From Acidobacteriota bacterium (GTDB taxonomy: Bacteria > Acidobacteriota > Blastocatellia > UBA7656), in the NCBI GenBank assembly GCA_016201275.1, contig JACQDB010000050.1:1-64000 (forward strand): a stretch of 64,000 bases of DNA, given 5' to 3'. The notes beneath the pieces were generated by a model that worked only from the letters and a program-made list of their open reading frames with translations, was not told where the DNA came from and searched no databases. Positions within the stretch are counted from its first letter, which is position 1. The number at the start of each line of letters is the position of its first letter. The position numbers and the translations under genes were made by a program. This document shows, in pieces, positions 8,630 through 17,852 of this stretch.

Positions 8630-9340
8630 CTAATTCAAATAATGGCGTTCGACCAGATTCAGCATTTCCAGCGCGAAGCGATCCATAGCGGCGGTCAAGG
8701 TTTTTATTTTACTGAGGAAAACATTATAAAAGATCGCTGCCGGAACTGCTGCCGCTATACCTGCGGCGGTGGCGATCAGGGCTTCGGCGATGCCTGGCGC
8801 AACCGATTGAATCGAAGACCCCGAAGCACCGCTCAAGCCTTGAAAGGCGATGATGATGCCGACCACAGTGCCAAACAAACCAATGAATGGCGAAGCGTTG
8901 GCAGCGGTTGCCAGCCAACTCAAACTCTTTTCCAACTGCGTCACTTCATCTATGGTGGCCGCTTGCAGCACGCGATTGATGGCATCCACACGGAGCGGAC
9001 GAGGGCCTGGGCTTTCGATTTGCTGGGTCGCCTCTTCATAACCGGCCAGGAAGATGCGCGCCACCGGGCTGTGTTTGCGATACTCGGCTTCGACGACAAG
9101 ATCGGAGAGTTTGGCGCTCTTTTTGAAGCGCTCTAAAAATTCATCGGTATCGCGCTGCGAAGCCTTCAAGGTTCGCCACTTGGCAAAGATGATGGCCCAC
9201 GAGCCGATGGAAAAAATCAGCAACAACAGCAACACGAATTTCGCAATCGGGCTGGCCTTGAGCAATAAATCGGTCAAGGAAATCGCCTGATTTTGCGCCG
9301 CCTGAATTACTGCCGGAAAAGCTTCAACGATGAAGTGCAA
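8630..9340 (-). CDS. tolQ: TolQ/ExbB-type proton channel subunit
   Basis: The 236-residue inner-membrane protein belongs to the MotA/TolQ/ExbB family, which uses the proton motive force to energise outer-membrane processes. A first membrane segment lies at about residues 34-53 (FVLLLLLIFSIGSWAIIFA). The diagnostic pair follows near 150-172 (ANASPFIGLFGTVVGIIIAF) and 185-212 (ALIATAAGIAAAVPAAIFY). A cytoplasmic loop separates the first two segments. The usual partner ExbD/TolR is not next to it: a terminator and the Rhs gene follow. TolQ is preferred over ExbB because of the size and the single long N-terminal segment, but this is not certain. Confidence 0.85.
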   Translation of the reverse strand: MHFIVEAFPAVIQAAQNQAISLTDLLLKASPIAKFVLLLLLIFSIGSWAIIFAKWRTLKASQRDTDEFLERFKKSAKLSDLVVEAEYRKHSPVARIFLAGYEEATQQIESPGPRPLRVDAINRVLQAATIDEVTQLEKSLSWLATAANASPFIGLFGTVVGIIIAFQGLSGASGSSIQSVAPGIAEALIATAAGIAAAVPAAIFYNVFLSKIKTLTAAMDRFALEMLNLVERHYLN

Positions 9341-9442
9341 TCTGTGAATCTCCTTGTCAATTGAAAGAGGACTATTCTAACGATGGATAAATGGTTGTGA
9401 CAAGCTTGACGAAATCTCCTCGATAAAACATAGTCATCGCCG

Positions 9443-11272
9443 ATGCGAAACCGGCGATCCTTCATACCTTCCGCGCTTGGCTCGTTGACCTCGCTGGTTT
9501 ATCTGTTTCTTTACGCGCCCATCGTTGTCTTGGTGATTTTATCGTTCAATCGTTCGCGGTTCAGCACCATCTGGCAGGGCTTTTCGCTGCATTGGTATGA
9601 ACTGGCCTGGAAGGACAAAGAGTTGATCGCCGCGTTGCGTATGAGTTTGATTATCGCTTTGGTGACCACTTTGATAGCGACGACAATGGGCACCGCTCTG
9701 GCGTTGGCGCTGGCACGTTATCGCGTCAAATGCAAACAGGCCACAGAAGCGTTGATCTATTTGCCGGTCATCATTCCTGAAATCGTTATCGGCTTTGCGA
9801 CAGCGGCGTTGTTCGGCTTGTTGGGCGTCAGTTTCGGCGTCCGCACCATCATCGCGGCGCACATCGCCTTTGCGATTTCTTATGTGGTGTTTGTGGTGCG
9901 CGCTCGCATTGCCTCGTTTGATTGGACATTGGAAGAAGCGGCGATGGATTTAGGAGCGACGCCCATGCAGACCTTTCTGCGCGTCACTCTGCCGATTATC
10001 TTGCCGGGAATTATTTCCGCCGCCTTGTTGGTGTTTACCATTTCGCTCGATGATTTTGTCATCACCAGTTTCGTCGCCGGCCCCGGCGCTTCGACTCTGC
10101 CGATCAAGATTTACTCGATGGTCAAGACCGGCGTGACCCCGGAAATCAACGCTATATCAACCGTGCTGCTGATCGCCACGGTCTTGCTGGTACTGCTGTC
10201 GGACAATCTCTCATCGGGCAAAGCGTCGCGCTGGTCAATGGCTACGGGGGCGCTGACCGTTGGCCTGTTGCTCTTCTTCGCCTTTGGTGGTCAAAGCCAT
10301 ACGGCCAGCGGCGGACAACTTAATGTTTTCATCTGGTCGAACTATTTGCCGGATACGGTGATTGCCGAATTTGAACAGAAGTTCCAGGCGCGACTCAATG
10401 TTGAATTGTACGATTCCAACGAAGCGTTGTTGGCAAAGCTGCAATCGGGAGGGGCGCAATATGACATCATCGTGCCGAGCGATTATATGGTGACGGTGTT
10501 GAAAGAGCAGGGCTTGCTAGAGGAGCTTGCGCTTGACGAGATTTCCAATTTTTCCAACCTCGACCCGCAATTCACCGGCTTGCCCTATGACCCGGAGAAT
10601 CGCTACTCGGTTCCATACGGGTGGGGGACAACCGGCATCGCTTATCGCAAGGATAAAATTTTGGAGCCGGTGGAGAGTTGGGCGGTGATGCTGGAGGAGC
10701 GCTACAAAGACCGCATAGCCATGCTTGACGATGTGCGCGAAACCTTGGGGGCGATGTTGAAATATCGCGGCCATTCGCTAAACAGCATTGATGAACAGGA
10801 GATTGCCGAAGCCGCTGCCTTGTTGGCGCGACAGAAGCCGCTGGTCAAGGCGTATGACAGCGGCGGCTTTGACCAGTTGTTGTTATCGGGTGATGTGTGG
10901 CTGGCGCAGGCTTATAGCGGACAGATCGCCAAAGCCATGATGGACAATAGCAACATCGGCTACGTGGTGCCGAAAGAAGGTTGCACGTTCTTTGTTGATA
11001 ATCTGTGTGTGCCGCGCAATGCCGGAAATAAAGCCTTGGCCACAGCCTTCATCAACTTCGTGCTGGAAGCGAGAGTCGCGGCAGAGATCGCCAACGGCAC
11101 AGGGTTTTCTTCGCCCAGCAAAGCGGCGCGACCGTTGATAGAACCGCAATTGTTGACCAACGAAGCGGCGTATCCTGCGCCGGAGGCGCTGCAAAAATGT
11201 GAGTTGATAAAAGAGCTTGGCGAGGCGATCAATATTTATGACCGCTGGTGGACCGCAGTGAAATCGAAGTAG
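9443..11272 (+). CDS. Fused PotC permease - PotD substrate-binding protein (polyamine ABC transporter)
   Basis: The 609-residue protein joins two normally separate subunits. Residues about 10-270 are a PotC-like permease with six membrane segments and the EAA loop (EEAAMDLGATPMQTFLRVTLP) that docks on the ATPase. A seventh hydrophobic segment follows (about 268-285). Residues about 290-609 are a PotD-like binding protein (LNVFIWSNYLPDTVIAEFE, YDIIVPSDYMV, PYGWGTTGIAYRKD, DNLCVPRNAGNK). The binding domain is thus tethered outside the membrane. Substrate is probably spermidine or putrescine. The ATPase PotA and second permease PotB are not in the window. No clear ribosome site precedes the ATG. 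Confidence 0.9.
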   Translation: MRNRRSFIPSALGSLTSLVYLFLYAPIVVLVILSFNRSRFSTIWQGFSLHWYELAWKDKELIAALRMSLIIALVTTLIATTMGTALALALARYRVKCKQATEALIYLPVIIPEIVIGFATAALFGLLGVSFGVRTIIAAHIAFAISYVVFVVRARIASFDWTLEEAAMDLGATPMQTFLRVTLPIILPGIISAALLVFTISLDDFVITSFVAGPGASTLPIKIYSMVKTGVTPEINAISTVLLIATVLLVLLSDNLSSGKASRWSMATGALTVGLLLFFAFGGQSHTASGGQLNVFIWSNYLPDTVIAEFEQKFQARLNVELYDSNEALLAKLQSGGAQYDIIVPSDYMVTVLKEQGLLEELALDEISNFSNLDPQFTGLPYDPENRYSVPYGWGTTGIAYRKDKILEPVESWAVMLEERYKDRIAMLDDVRETLGAMLKYRGHSLNSIDEQEIAEAAALLARQKPLVKAYDSGGFDQLLLSGDVWLAQAYSGQIAKAMMDNSNIGYVVPKEGCTFFVDNLCVPRNAGNKALATAFINFVLEARVAAEIANGTGFSSPSKAARPLIEPQLLTNEAAYPAPEALQKCELIKELGEAINIYDRWWTAVKSK

Positions 11273-11382
11273 CCGAAAGCCGCAAGCTTTGAGTTGCCGG
11301 TTAAGCGGTCAAAGCACCACAACCGTTACGCTACCAACTACCCAGATAACCAAGGACATTGTTGGACTCCGATAGAGAAAAA

Positions 11383-12024
11383 TTAATTCCGCAGTTTGGA
11401 CAGCAAATCGTCTTCGCCTTCCAGTTTTCTCAGCGGCATGGAATGTTCGCGGTTCACTCGTCCGGTCATCGCCGGAGGACGTTCGACCGGGGTGGGCAAG
11501 GTTGCCGAGGGATTATTTGGCAGCGCGCCGGTTGGCGAAGTGCGCGCCGTAGGGGCGACCGGGCGGCGATATTCGCCAGACGCTCGACGATATTCGCCGG
11601 AGGCTTTGGAGCCAGCCGGCGGACTAGGAAGGCTGGTGCTGTTGAGGCCGCCGGTTGCGCGCGGCGTCAGATTTTGATCCACCAGTTTCGCGCCGACTCT
11701 GGCATCAACGATGCTGCCGATATTGAGGAAGAGTTTAATTAAACCAGCGAGCGCCAGAATCAAAGTGAGGCTGTAGGAAATCGCCCCCGCTTGAATCAGG
11801 AAATAGGTTAAACCGGCAGCGCCCAATAATGCCGCGCCAATCGAAGCGCCTTTGATGCCTTCGCTGATCTGGCGGCGCGTCCTTTTGAATTCTCTATCGC
11901 GTCCCGAATCGGCGACGACGACGCTGCCACTGATGGCTTGCGTGATAATGGTGAGGTTCATTCCGCAGGACTTGCAGAATTTTGCTCCTTCAATTGATTG
12001 AGTCGAGCAACTGGGACAATACAT
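11383..12024 (-). CDS. Zinc-ribbon membrane protein with Pro/Ser-rich tail
   Basis: The ATG at 12024 follows GGAGAGAACG and is preferred to the in-frame TTG 12 bases upstream. The 213-residue protein begins with a zinc ribbon (MYCPSCSTQSIEGAKFCKSC). A basic stretch and two closely spaced hydrophobic segments follow (about residues 55-77 and 80-105). The C-terminal half is low in complexity, rich in P, S, T, A and R, with a doubled ASGEYRR. Such zinc-ribbon/membrane proteins are common in acidobacteria, and their role is unknown. It stands alone, convergent with the PotCD fusion. Confidence 0.75.
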   Translation of the reverse strand: MYCPSCSTQSIEGAKFCKSCGMNLTIITQAISGSVVVADSGRDREFKRTRRQISEGIKGASIGAALLGAAGLTYFLIQAGAISYSLTLILALAGLIKLFLNIGSIVDARVGAKLVDQNLTPRATGGLNSTSLPSPPAGSKASGEYRRASGEYRRPVAPTARTSPTGALPNNPSATLPTPVERPPAMTGRVNREHSMPLRKLEGEDDLLSKLRN

Positions 12025-12162
12025 CGTTCTCTCCAAATGGGTTTGTTTTGGATGATAAATTGGCTAGTATATGAGGGCAGATTTGCAGTATAGCACGAAA
12101 GGTTGACGCTCTCTATAGTTAATCGCTACACTCGATTCAGCCCGTATTTATTGGAGGTTTGC

Positions 12163-13533
12163 TTGGTTTTTACGAAATATTCCGGTCTGTTGCTGCTCTT
12201 CCTGATCTTGCTTTCCGCGCCTTTCGGGAGCGCCGCAAACTTCTATGCGCCGCGTGTCGCGCAAGCTTCCGCGCTTACGTACCCGATAGTCAAACGCGAT
12301 TCCTTGCTCAACGGGCTACAACTAATCACCTTGGAAACCCCTGGCACCGGCACTGTCACTTTGCGGTTTCGCCTCAACAGCGGGGCCTTATTCGATTTAT
12401 CAGGGAAGGGTGGTCTGGCCGATGTGACTGCCGGTATGCTGCTGCGCGGCGGCGGTGGCCTGACCGCTAAAAATGTTTTGGATACGGTTGAACTATCCGG
12501 ACTGCGAATTAATGTTCTTGTCAATTGGGATGCGACGGATATTGAACTCAGCGGCCCGACCGATGCGCTTGATACCCTGTTTGATCTATTGGGCAGATTG
12601 GTAATCAATCCGACGTTTGACCAAAAAGAGTTGGACGAATTGCTGGCGCAACGCGCCGCCGTCTTGAAAGACGAAGCTGGCGACGAAACCGAAGCTCTCA
12701 ACCGCCAAGCCGCAGCGCTGGTTTACGGGGCGCACCCTCTTGGCCGCCCGGTTCGCGGCACTCTCGAATCTATCAAACAGATTAGCCGCAACGACCTGCT
12801 CTATTTTCACAAGAAGTTTTACATCGCCAATAATGCCATGTTGTTTGCCAGCGGTGATCTTACTGCCGAGACCGTCACCAAACTGGCGCGCACCAAACTG
12901 GGGTCTATGAAGAAAGGCGATAAGGTTGCGCCGACCTTTCGTCCGCCGGAAACGTCCAACGTGCGCCGGGTTTTGGTGCGGGAAAAATCCGCCTCGCCAA
13001 CCGTGCAGGCGGTGCTTGAGCAGCGCGGGTTTTCGCGGCGCGCTCAAGATTATTTCGCCGCACTGGTGATGAGCGAAGTATTGCGCGCCAGTTTGAACCG
13101 ACAGTTGGCCACGGCGGTGTCGCTGACCTGTGCGCCGGGATACCTTGATGGGCCTTTGACGGTGGATTTGAACAGCTCTTCGGAAAATTTTCTGGCCTCT
13201 CTCAATCAAGTCTTGACGGCGATGAACAGTTTGCAGGAGCAAACGGTTGCGGTCGAGCAGGTAGAAGCCGCGAAAGCCTTGATACTGGCGCGCTACGCCG
13301 AGCAGTTGAAGAGCAACCCGGCGGAGGTTTTCTTTGATGTCGAGTTGTACGGCCTGGGGCGTGACTATTTGATTCGTTACGCCGACCGCGTCAACGCGGT
13401 TGCTGTCAGCGATGTACAACAGGCGGCCCGAAAATATCTAAAACCGCAGAGCCTAGCCATCGTCGTCGCCGGGAATACCAAAGCCTTAGAGCCGGAGTTG
13501 AAGAAACTCGGCAATCTGACCACCACCCCATAA
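12163..13533 (+). CDS. Exported M16-family protein lacking the zinc site
   Basis: TTG at 12163 is chosen because GGAGG lies just upstream and it opens a good signal peptide (VFTKYSGLLLLFLILLSAPFGSA). The mature ~430 residues have the two-lobed M16 fold: LLNGLQLITLETPGTGTVTLRFRLNSGA near the N-terminus and RNDLLYFHKKFYIANNAML in the middle. Active M16 enzymes carry HxxEH where this protein has GLADVT, so it should not hydrolyse peptides. M16B proteins usually come as an active/inactive pair, and this would be the inactive partner, but no active one is adjacent. It ends five bases before the methyltransferase gene. Confidence 0.8.
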   Translation: MVFTKYSGLLLLFLILLSAPFGSAANFYAPRVAQASALTYPIVKRDSLLNGLQLITLETPGTGTVTLRFRLNSGALFDLSGKGGLADVTAGMLLRGGGGLTAKNVLDTVELSGLRINVLVNWDATDIELSGPTDALDTLFDLLGRLVINPTFDQKELDELLAQRAAVLKDEAGDETEALNRQAAALVYGAHPLGRPVRGTLESIKQISRNDLLYFHKKFYIANNAMLFASGDLTAETVTKLARTKLGSMKKGDKVAPTFRPPETSNVRRVLVREKSASPTVQAVLEQRGFSRRAQDYFAALVMSEVLRASLNRQLATAVSLTCAPGYLDGPLTVDLNSSSENFLASLNQVLTAMNSLQEQTVAVEQVEAAKALILARYAEQLKSNPAEVFFDVELYGLGRDYLIRYADRVNAVAVSDVQQAARKYLKPQSLAIVVAGNTKALEPELKKLGNLTTTP

Positions 13534-13537
13534 TCTG

Positions 13538-14287
13538 ATGACCAAGCCGATTTCGCCAGTAAAGATGACCACCCCACCAACGCTGATGCCACCGCAGGGA
13601 AAAGCCGCCCAGGTGCGCGAGATGTTTTCGCAGATCGCCCCGCGCTATGATTTTTTGAACCACGCCTTGTCGCTCAATATTGATAAACGCTGGCGACGAT
13701 TCGTGCTGCAAAAGGTTAAAGAGGTGTTAGCCAAACCCAACGCCAGAGCTTTGGATCTGTGTTGCGGCACGGCGGATTTATCTATAGAATTAGGCGCGGT
13801 TGCTCCTACCATCGGCATGGATTTTTGCCATCCGATGTTGCGCCTTGGCTTAGAGAAAGTTCGCGCTGCACAAGTACCGGTGAATCTTGCGGAAGGCGAT
13901 GCGCTGCACGTTCCATTGGCCGATGAAAGTTTCGAGGTCGTGACGATGGGCTTCGGTTTGCGGAACCTGGAGAGCATCGAAGGCGGGTTAGCGGAAATCT
14001 ATCGCTTGCTGAAACCCGGCGGTCGCGCCGCTATACTGGAGTTTTCACATCCACAAATCCCCATTTTTAAGCATCTGTTCCGGTGGTATTTTATGAAGCT
14101 TTTGCCACGTATAGGCAATGCAATATCCGGCTCGAATTTCGCCTATCAATATCTGCCCGACTCCGTGCAGCAGTTTCCCGACCAACAGAGTTTAGAAAAT
14201 CTCATGAGCCGTATTGGATTTTCCCATGTCGAATATTACAATCTTTTCGGTGGCGTGGCTGCGCTTCATCTGGGCGACAAACCCTAA
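13538..14287 (+). CDS. menG: Demethylmenaquinone methyltransferase (UbiE/MenG)
   Basis: The 249-residue SAM-dependent methyltransferase catalyses the last C-methylation of menaquinone. The SAM-binding motif ALDLCCGTADLSIELG is at about residues 70-85. Other family signatures are REMFSQIAPRYDFLNHALS, TMGFGLRNLE and ILEFSHP. It follows the M16 gene after four bases and has no obvious site of its own, so translation is likely coupled. Alternative starts at codon 10 are possible. MqnE at 54 kb suggests menaquinone, not ubiquinone, as the product. Confidence 0.92.
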   Translation: MTKPISPVKMTTPPTLMPPQGKAAQVREMFSQIAPRYDFLNHALSLNIDKRWRRFVLQKVKEVLAKPNARALDLCCGTADLSIELGAVAPTIGMDFCHPMLRLGLEKVRAAQVPVNLAEGDALHVPLADESFEVVTMGFGLRNLESIEGGLAEIYRLLKPGGRAAILEFSHPQIPIFKHLFRWYFMKLLPRIGNAISGSNFAYQYLPDSVQQFPDQQSLENLMSRIGFSHVEYYNLFGGVAALHLGDKP

Positions 14288-14324
14288 TTGCCGCCGAACT
14301 CTAACACTTGATTGAAGGACGAAA

Positions 14325-15761
14325 ATGCAAACAGACGCGATTCGATTTTTTTTCGAGCGATACGCCCTGACGTTTCGTGAACTTGAGCAACTGCTGGCCG
14401 TCGCCCTCGCCAGAGGCGGCGATTATGCCGATCTCTATTTTGAATACCGCACCACCAACAGCGTTGGCGTGGAAGAGCAGATCGTCAAATCGGCGACCAA
14501 AGCGATTTCACAAGGCGTCGGCGTGCGCGTCATCACCGGCGAAAAAACCGGCTATGCCTATACCGACGAGATCGAGTTTCAAGCCATCAAACGCGCCGCC
14601 GAAACCGCCAGTCATATCGCCAACAGCGCGACCGGAGCGACGAATCTGGAAGTCAATGCAACGCCCAATTCGCATAATCTCTACGCGGTCGCTACGCCCA
14701 TGTCGGAGGTGGAACTGGCGCGCAAGATTGCCTTGATTCATCGCAGCGATCAGGCGGCACGGCGTTATGATAAACGCATACGCGAAGTGCAAGCCTCCAT
14801 CGCCGATGAATTCAAGTATGTCATGATCGTTTCCTCGGATGGCCGTTTGACCGGGGACGTGCAACCGTTGGCCAGGCTTTCGGTCTCCTGCATCGCCGAC
14901 GATGACGGCAACCTCCAAGTTGGTCGCGCTGGCGGCGGCGGTCGCATTGATGTGAATTTTTTCGACGAGGAGTTGACGCCGGAATACTTTGCCGAAGAGG
15001 CGGCGCGGCAGGCCATCATCCAACTGGATGCGATTGATGCGCCAGCGGGCGCTATGGAAGTGGTGTTGGGGCCGGGTTGGCCTGGCATACTGCTGCACGA
15101 AGCGGTCGGGCATGGTTTGGAAGCCGATTTCAACCGGCGACAGACTTCGGCGTTTTCCGGGATGATTGGCGAGCGCGTCGCTTCCGAATTATGCACAGTG
15201 GTAGATGATGGCACGATACCGAATCGGCGCGGCTCTTTGAATATAGATGACGAAGGCGAACCGACCAGCAAAACCGTGTTGATTGAAAATGGCATACTGC
15301 GCGGCTATATCAATGACCGACTGAATTCCGGTTTGATGCAGACTCCGCGCACCGGCAACGGTCGTCGCCAGAGCTACAAGCATATGCCTATGCCTAGAAT
15401 GACCAATACTTTTATGCTGGCAGGCAACGATAGCAAGGAAGATATTTTGCGCTCGGTGAAATATGGTCTGTACGCCGTGCAATTCGGCGGCGGACAGGTG
15501 GATATTACCAGCGGCGAATTCGCCTTTTCGGCATCGGAAGCCTATTTGATTGAAGACGGCAAAATCACCGCGCCGGTAAAAGGCGCGACCTTGCGCGGCA
15601 GTGGTCCTGAATCCCTGAAAAATGTGGTCGCGGTTGGTCACGATCTGGAACTCGATCAAGGCGTAGGCATCTGCGGCAAAGATGGTCAGAGCGTCCCTGT
15701 GGGCGTCGGCTTGCCGACCATCAAGATTAATAATATGACGGTAGGCGGCACAAAAAAATAG
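14325..15761 (+). CDS. tldD: TldD metallopeptidase subunit
   Basis: The 478-residue protein is the catalytic half of the TldD/TldE protease, which degrades unfolded peptides and matures some modified peptides (microcin B17 in E. coli). The zinc motif HEAVGHGLEADFNR is at about residue 254, and the conserved C-terminal cysteine (VGICGKDGQ) is a third zinc ligand candidate. The start is supported by AAGGACGAAA before the ATG. The TldE partner follows 86 bases downstream on the same strand. Confidence 0.95.
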   Translation: MQTDAIRFFFERYALTFRELEQLLAVALARGGDYADLYFEYRTTNSVGVEEQIVKSATKAISQGVGVRVITGEKTGYAYTDEIEFQAIKRAAETASHIANSATGATNLEVNATPNSHNLYAVATPMSEVELARKIALIHRSDQAARRYDKRIREVQASIADEFKYVMIVSSDGRLTGDVQPLARLSVSCIADDDGNLQVGRAGGGGRIDVNFFDEELTPEYFAEEAARQAIIQLDAIDAPAGAMEVVLGPGWPGILLHEAVGHGLEADFNRRQTSAFSGMIGERVASELCTVVDDGTIPNRRGSLNIDDEGEPTSKTVLIENGILRGYINDRLNSGLMQTPRTGNGRRQSYKHMPMPRMTNTFMLAGNDSKEDILRSVKYGLYAVQFGGGQVDITSGEFAFSASEAYLIEDGKITAPVKGATLRGSGPESLKNVVAVGHDLELDQGVGICGKDGQSVPVGVGLPTIKINNMTVGGTKK

Positions 15762-15847
15762 CCAGACCTCGCGCCGTGATGTTCGATGAGCGAAGGTGAA
15801 ATTCATAGGCATAAGGCGAGGCACGAATCCCTAAGAATAGAAAAAAT

Positions 15848-17197
15848 ATGACGAAGGAACTAAGCAAAGATTTCGCCGCTGAACTGGCGCAGCAGGCCGT
15901 CCGGCGCGGTGCCAGTGCTGCCGAAGTAATCGTTCGCCAGCACACCGATTTTTCGGTCAGCGTGCGTTTGGGCGAAGTCGAAAAACTTCAACAATCCACC
16001 GACCGGGGCTTCGGCTTGCGCGTCTTGCTTGATGGCAAGCAGGCTTCAGTTTCCGGTTCGGACTTTACGCCCCAAGCCGTCAATGCGCTGCTCGCTGAAG
16101 CCATTGAATTGGTGAAGACGACCTCGCCCGATGACAGCGCCGGTTTGCCGCAGCCGAATGAATTTGCCACCACGTTTGCCGCCCTGGATTTATACGATCA
16201 AGAGATTGAAGGCCTTTCGACGGATGAAAAAATCGCTCTGGCGTTGCGCGCCGAAGCTTCGGCCAGAGAGGTCAGTCCGCTGATTGTGAATTTTGAAGGC
16301 GGCGGTTTCGATTGCTCCTGCGGTTCGATGATGCTGGCGAACTCTCTAGGCTTTGCTGGCGAATATCAAGGCACTTCGTGTTCGCTGGCAACCGTTCCGG
16401 TAGCGGTAGATGGCGGCAGGATGCAGCGCGATTACTGGTACGATGTGCGGCGCAAAATTCATGACCTCGACTCGCCCGAAGCGATTGGCCGCATCGCTGC
16501 CGAACGCACCTTACGAAAATTGAATCCGCGACCCGTGACCACACAAAGCGTGCCGGTCGTGCTTGAACCAGGCATAGCGGCGACGCTTGTCGGCAACCTC
16601 TTTCAAGCGATATCGGGCGAATCCATTTTTCGCAAAGCGAGTTTTCTGGTTGGCCAACTGGGCGAAAAAATCGCCAGCGAAAAACTGACGATGATTGATG
16701 ATGGCCGCAGGCTGAAAGGCTTGGGGTCCAGACCCTTCGATGCCGAAGGTTTGCCGACGCGCCAGACCGTGGTGATACGCGATGGCGTGTTGGAAAGTTA
16801 TCTGCTCGACACCTACACGGCGCGCAAACTGGGCATGAAATCAACCGGCAATGCTTCGCGTGGTTTGGTTGGAGCGCCCGGCGTGGATGCAGGCAATATA
16901 TATTTTCAAGCGGGCGAATATACGCCTGATGAAATCATTAAATCGGTGTCGCAGGGGTTGCTGGTTACGGAGTTGTTAGGCTTTGGCGTCAACATCGTCA
17001 CCGGTGATTATTCGCGTTCGGCTTCCGGTATATGGATTGAAAACGGTGAACTGGCTTACCCTGTGCAAGGCGTCACGATTGCCGGTAATCTCAAAGAGAT
17101 GTTGAATGCGATAGAGATGATTGGCAATGATTTGGATTTTCGCGGCAGCACCGTGTCACCGACAATCTTGGTCGGGCGCATGGTGGTCGGCGGCTAA
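15848..17197 (+). CDS. tldE: TldE/PmbA metallopeptidase partner
   Basis: The 449-residue protein belongs to the TldD/PmbA family but lacks the HExxxH site, as TldE does. It carries VVLEPGIAATLVGNLFQAISGE at about residues 237-258, where TldD has its zinc helix. Family signatures TRQTVVIRDGVLESYLLDTYTA, STGNASRG and TGDYSRSASGIWIENG are present. It forms the heterodimer with TldD upstream. A short inverted repeat follows the stop. Confidence 0.93.
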   Translation: MTKELSKDFAAELAQQAVRRGASAAEVIVRQHTDFSVSVRLGEVEKLQQSTDRGFGLRVLLDGKQASVSGSDFTPQAVNALLAEAIELVKTTSPDDSAGLPQPNEFATTFAALDLYDQEIEGLSTDEKIALALRAEASAREVSPLIVNFEGGGFDCSCGSMMLANSLGFAGEYQGTSCSLATVPVAVDGGRMQRDYWYDVRRKIHDLDSPEAIGRIAAERTLRKLNPRPVTTQSVPVVLEPGIAATLVGNLFQAISGESIFRKASFLVGQLGEKIASEKLTMIDDGRRLKGLGSRPFDAEGLPTRQTVVIRDGVLESYLLDTYTARKLGMKSTGNASRGLVGAPGVDAGNIYFQAGEYTPDEIIKSVSQGLLVTELLGFGVNIVTGDYSRSASGIWIENGELAYPVQGVTIAGNLKEMLNAIEMIGNDLDFRGSTVSPTILVGRMVVGG

Positions 17198-17211
17198 ACC
17201 CAGTTGGGTTT
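17196..17211 (+). terminator. Weak hairpin after tldE
   Basis: AAACCC and GGGTTT form a 6-bp stem with a 4-base loop overlapping the tldE stop codon. No T run beyond the stem itself, so termination would be weak. Confidence 0.3.
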
Positions 17212-17304
17212 GTCGGCTTGAGGTTTGAAGCACGCAGAGGCTGTACTTCATCAACCTGAGAACGAACGGCAGGACAAACCGTTTGTGGGATTCGAGAAGA
17301 GAAT

Positions 17305-17814
17305 ATGTTTGAACAACCAATTGGCAAAGTCGAAAAGGATCGCTCACGCACCATTATACTGGCCAGTGGCCTCGCGGTTTTATTGGTCATCGTGTTGATC
17401 GTGCTGGCTTCGTGGTTCGGCACGAAAGGCCAAAAGAATATAGACCTCTATGCGGAAGGCTCTGCGGAATTCGCCGCCTATGCACCGAACATACAGGTCG
17501 AAATAAAAGGCCAATGGAAAGGCGAGCGCCTCAATTATTATTATCGGCGCATGGTTTGTACGGTCACGAATATGGGAGATAAAACCATCAGCGGATTGAA
17601 GCTCGCAGGCGCGGCGGTTATGAACACCGGGGAGACCCTCGATGAATATCAAGTTCTGAAAGAAAAAGTTGTGACTCCCATACCCAATCTGCGTGACTCC
17701 TTGGCCCCGCATCAGTCTATGGAAGTGGAGATCAACATCGAACCGCTGGATCAGAAAACCGATAATATGGTTGACCGCCTGATTACCAAAGTCAAAGGCT
17801 TGAAGGTGCAATGA
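17305..17814 (+). CDS. Membrane-anchored hypothetical protein
   Basis: I do not recognise a named family. The 169-residue protein has a short cytoplasmic N-terminus, one strong membrane segment (about residues 17-39, IILASGLAVLLVIVLIVLA) and an extracytoplasmic domain of about 130 residues with a beta-rich look (RLNYYYRRMVCTVTNMGDKTISGLKLAG). That resembles an FxLYD/DUF-type Ig-like domain that modifies a 'vector' of hydrophilic strands. The ATG is preceded by GAGAAGAGAAT. It follows tldE on the same strand but after 107 bases. Confidence 0.7.
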   Translation: MFEQPIGKVEKDRSRTIILASGLAVLLVIVLIVLASWFGTKGQKNIDLYAEGSAEFAAYAPNIQVEIKGQWKGERLNYYYRRMVCTVTNMGDKTISGLKLAGAAVMNTGETLDEYQVLKEKVVTPIPNLRDSLAPHQSMEVEINIEPLDQKTDNMVDRLITKVKGLKVQ

Positions 17815-17852
17815 CAGAAAGAGGCGACGCGGCAGCTTTCTGTACCTGATTT

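Noticed and set aside
12586..13419. 277-codon minus-strand frame opposite the M16 gene
   Set aside because: It is a shadow of the M16 coding strand; the opposite frame has a signal peptide, a ribosome site and family motifs.
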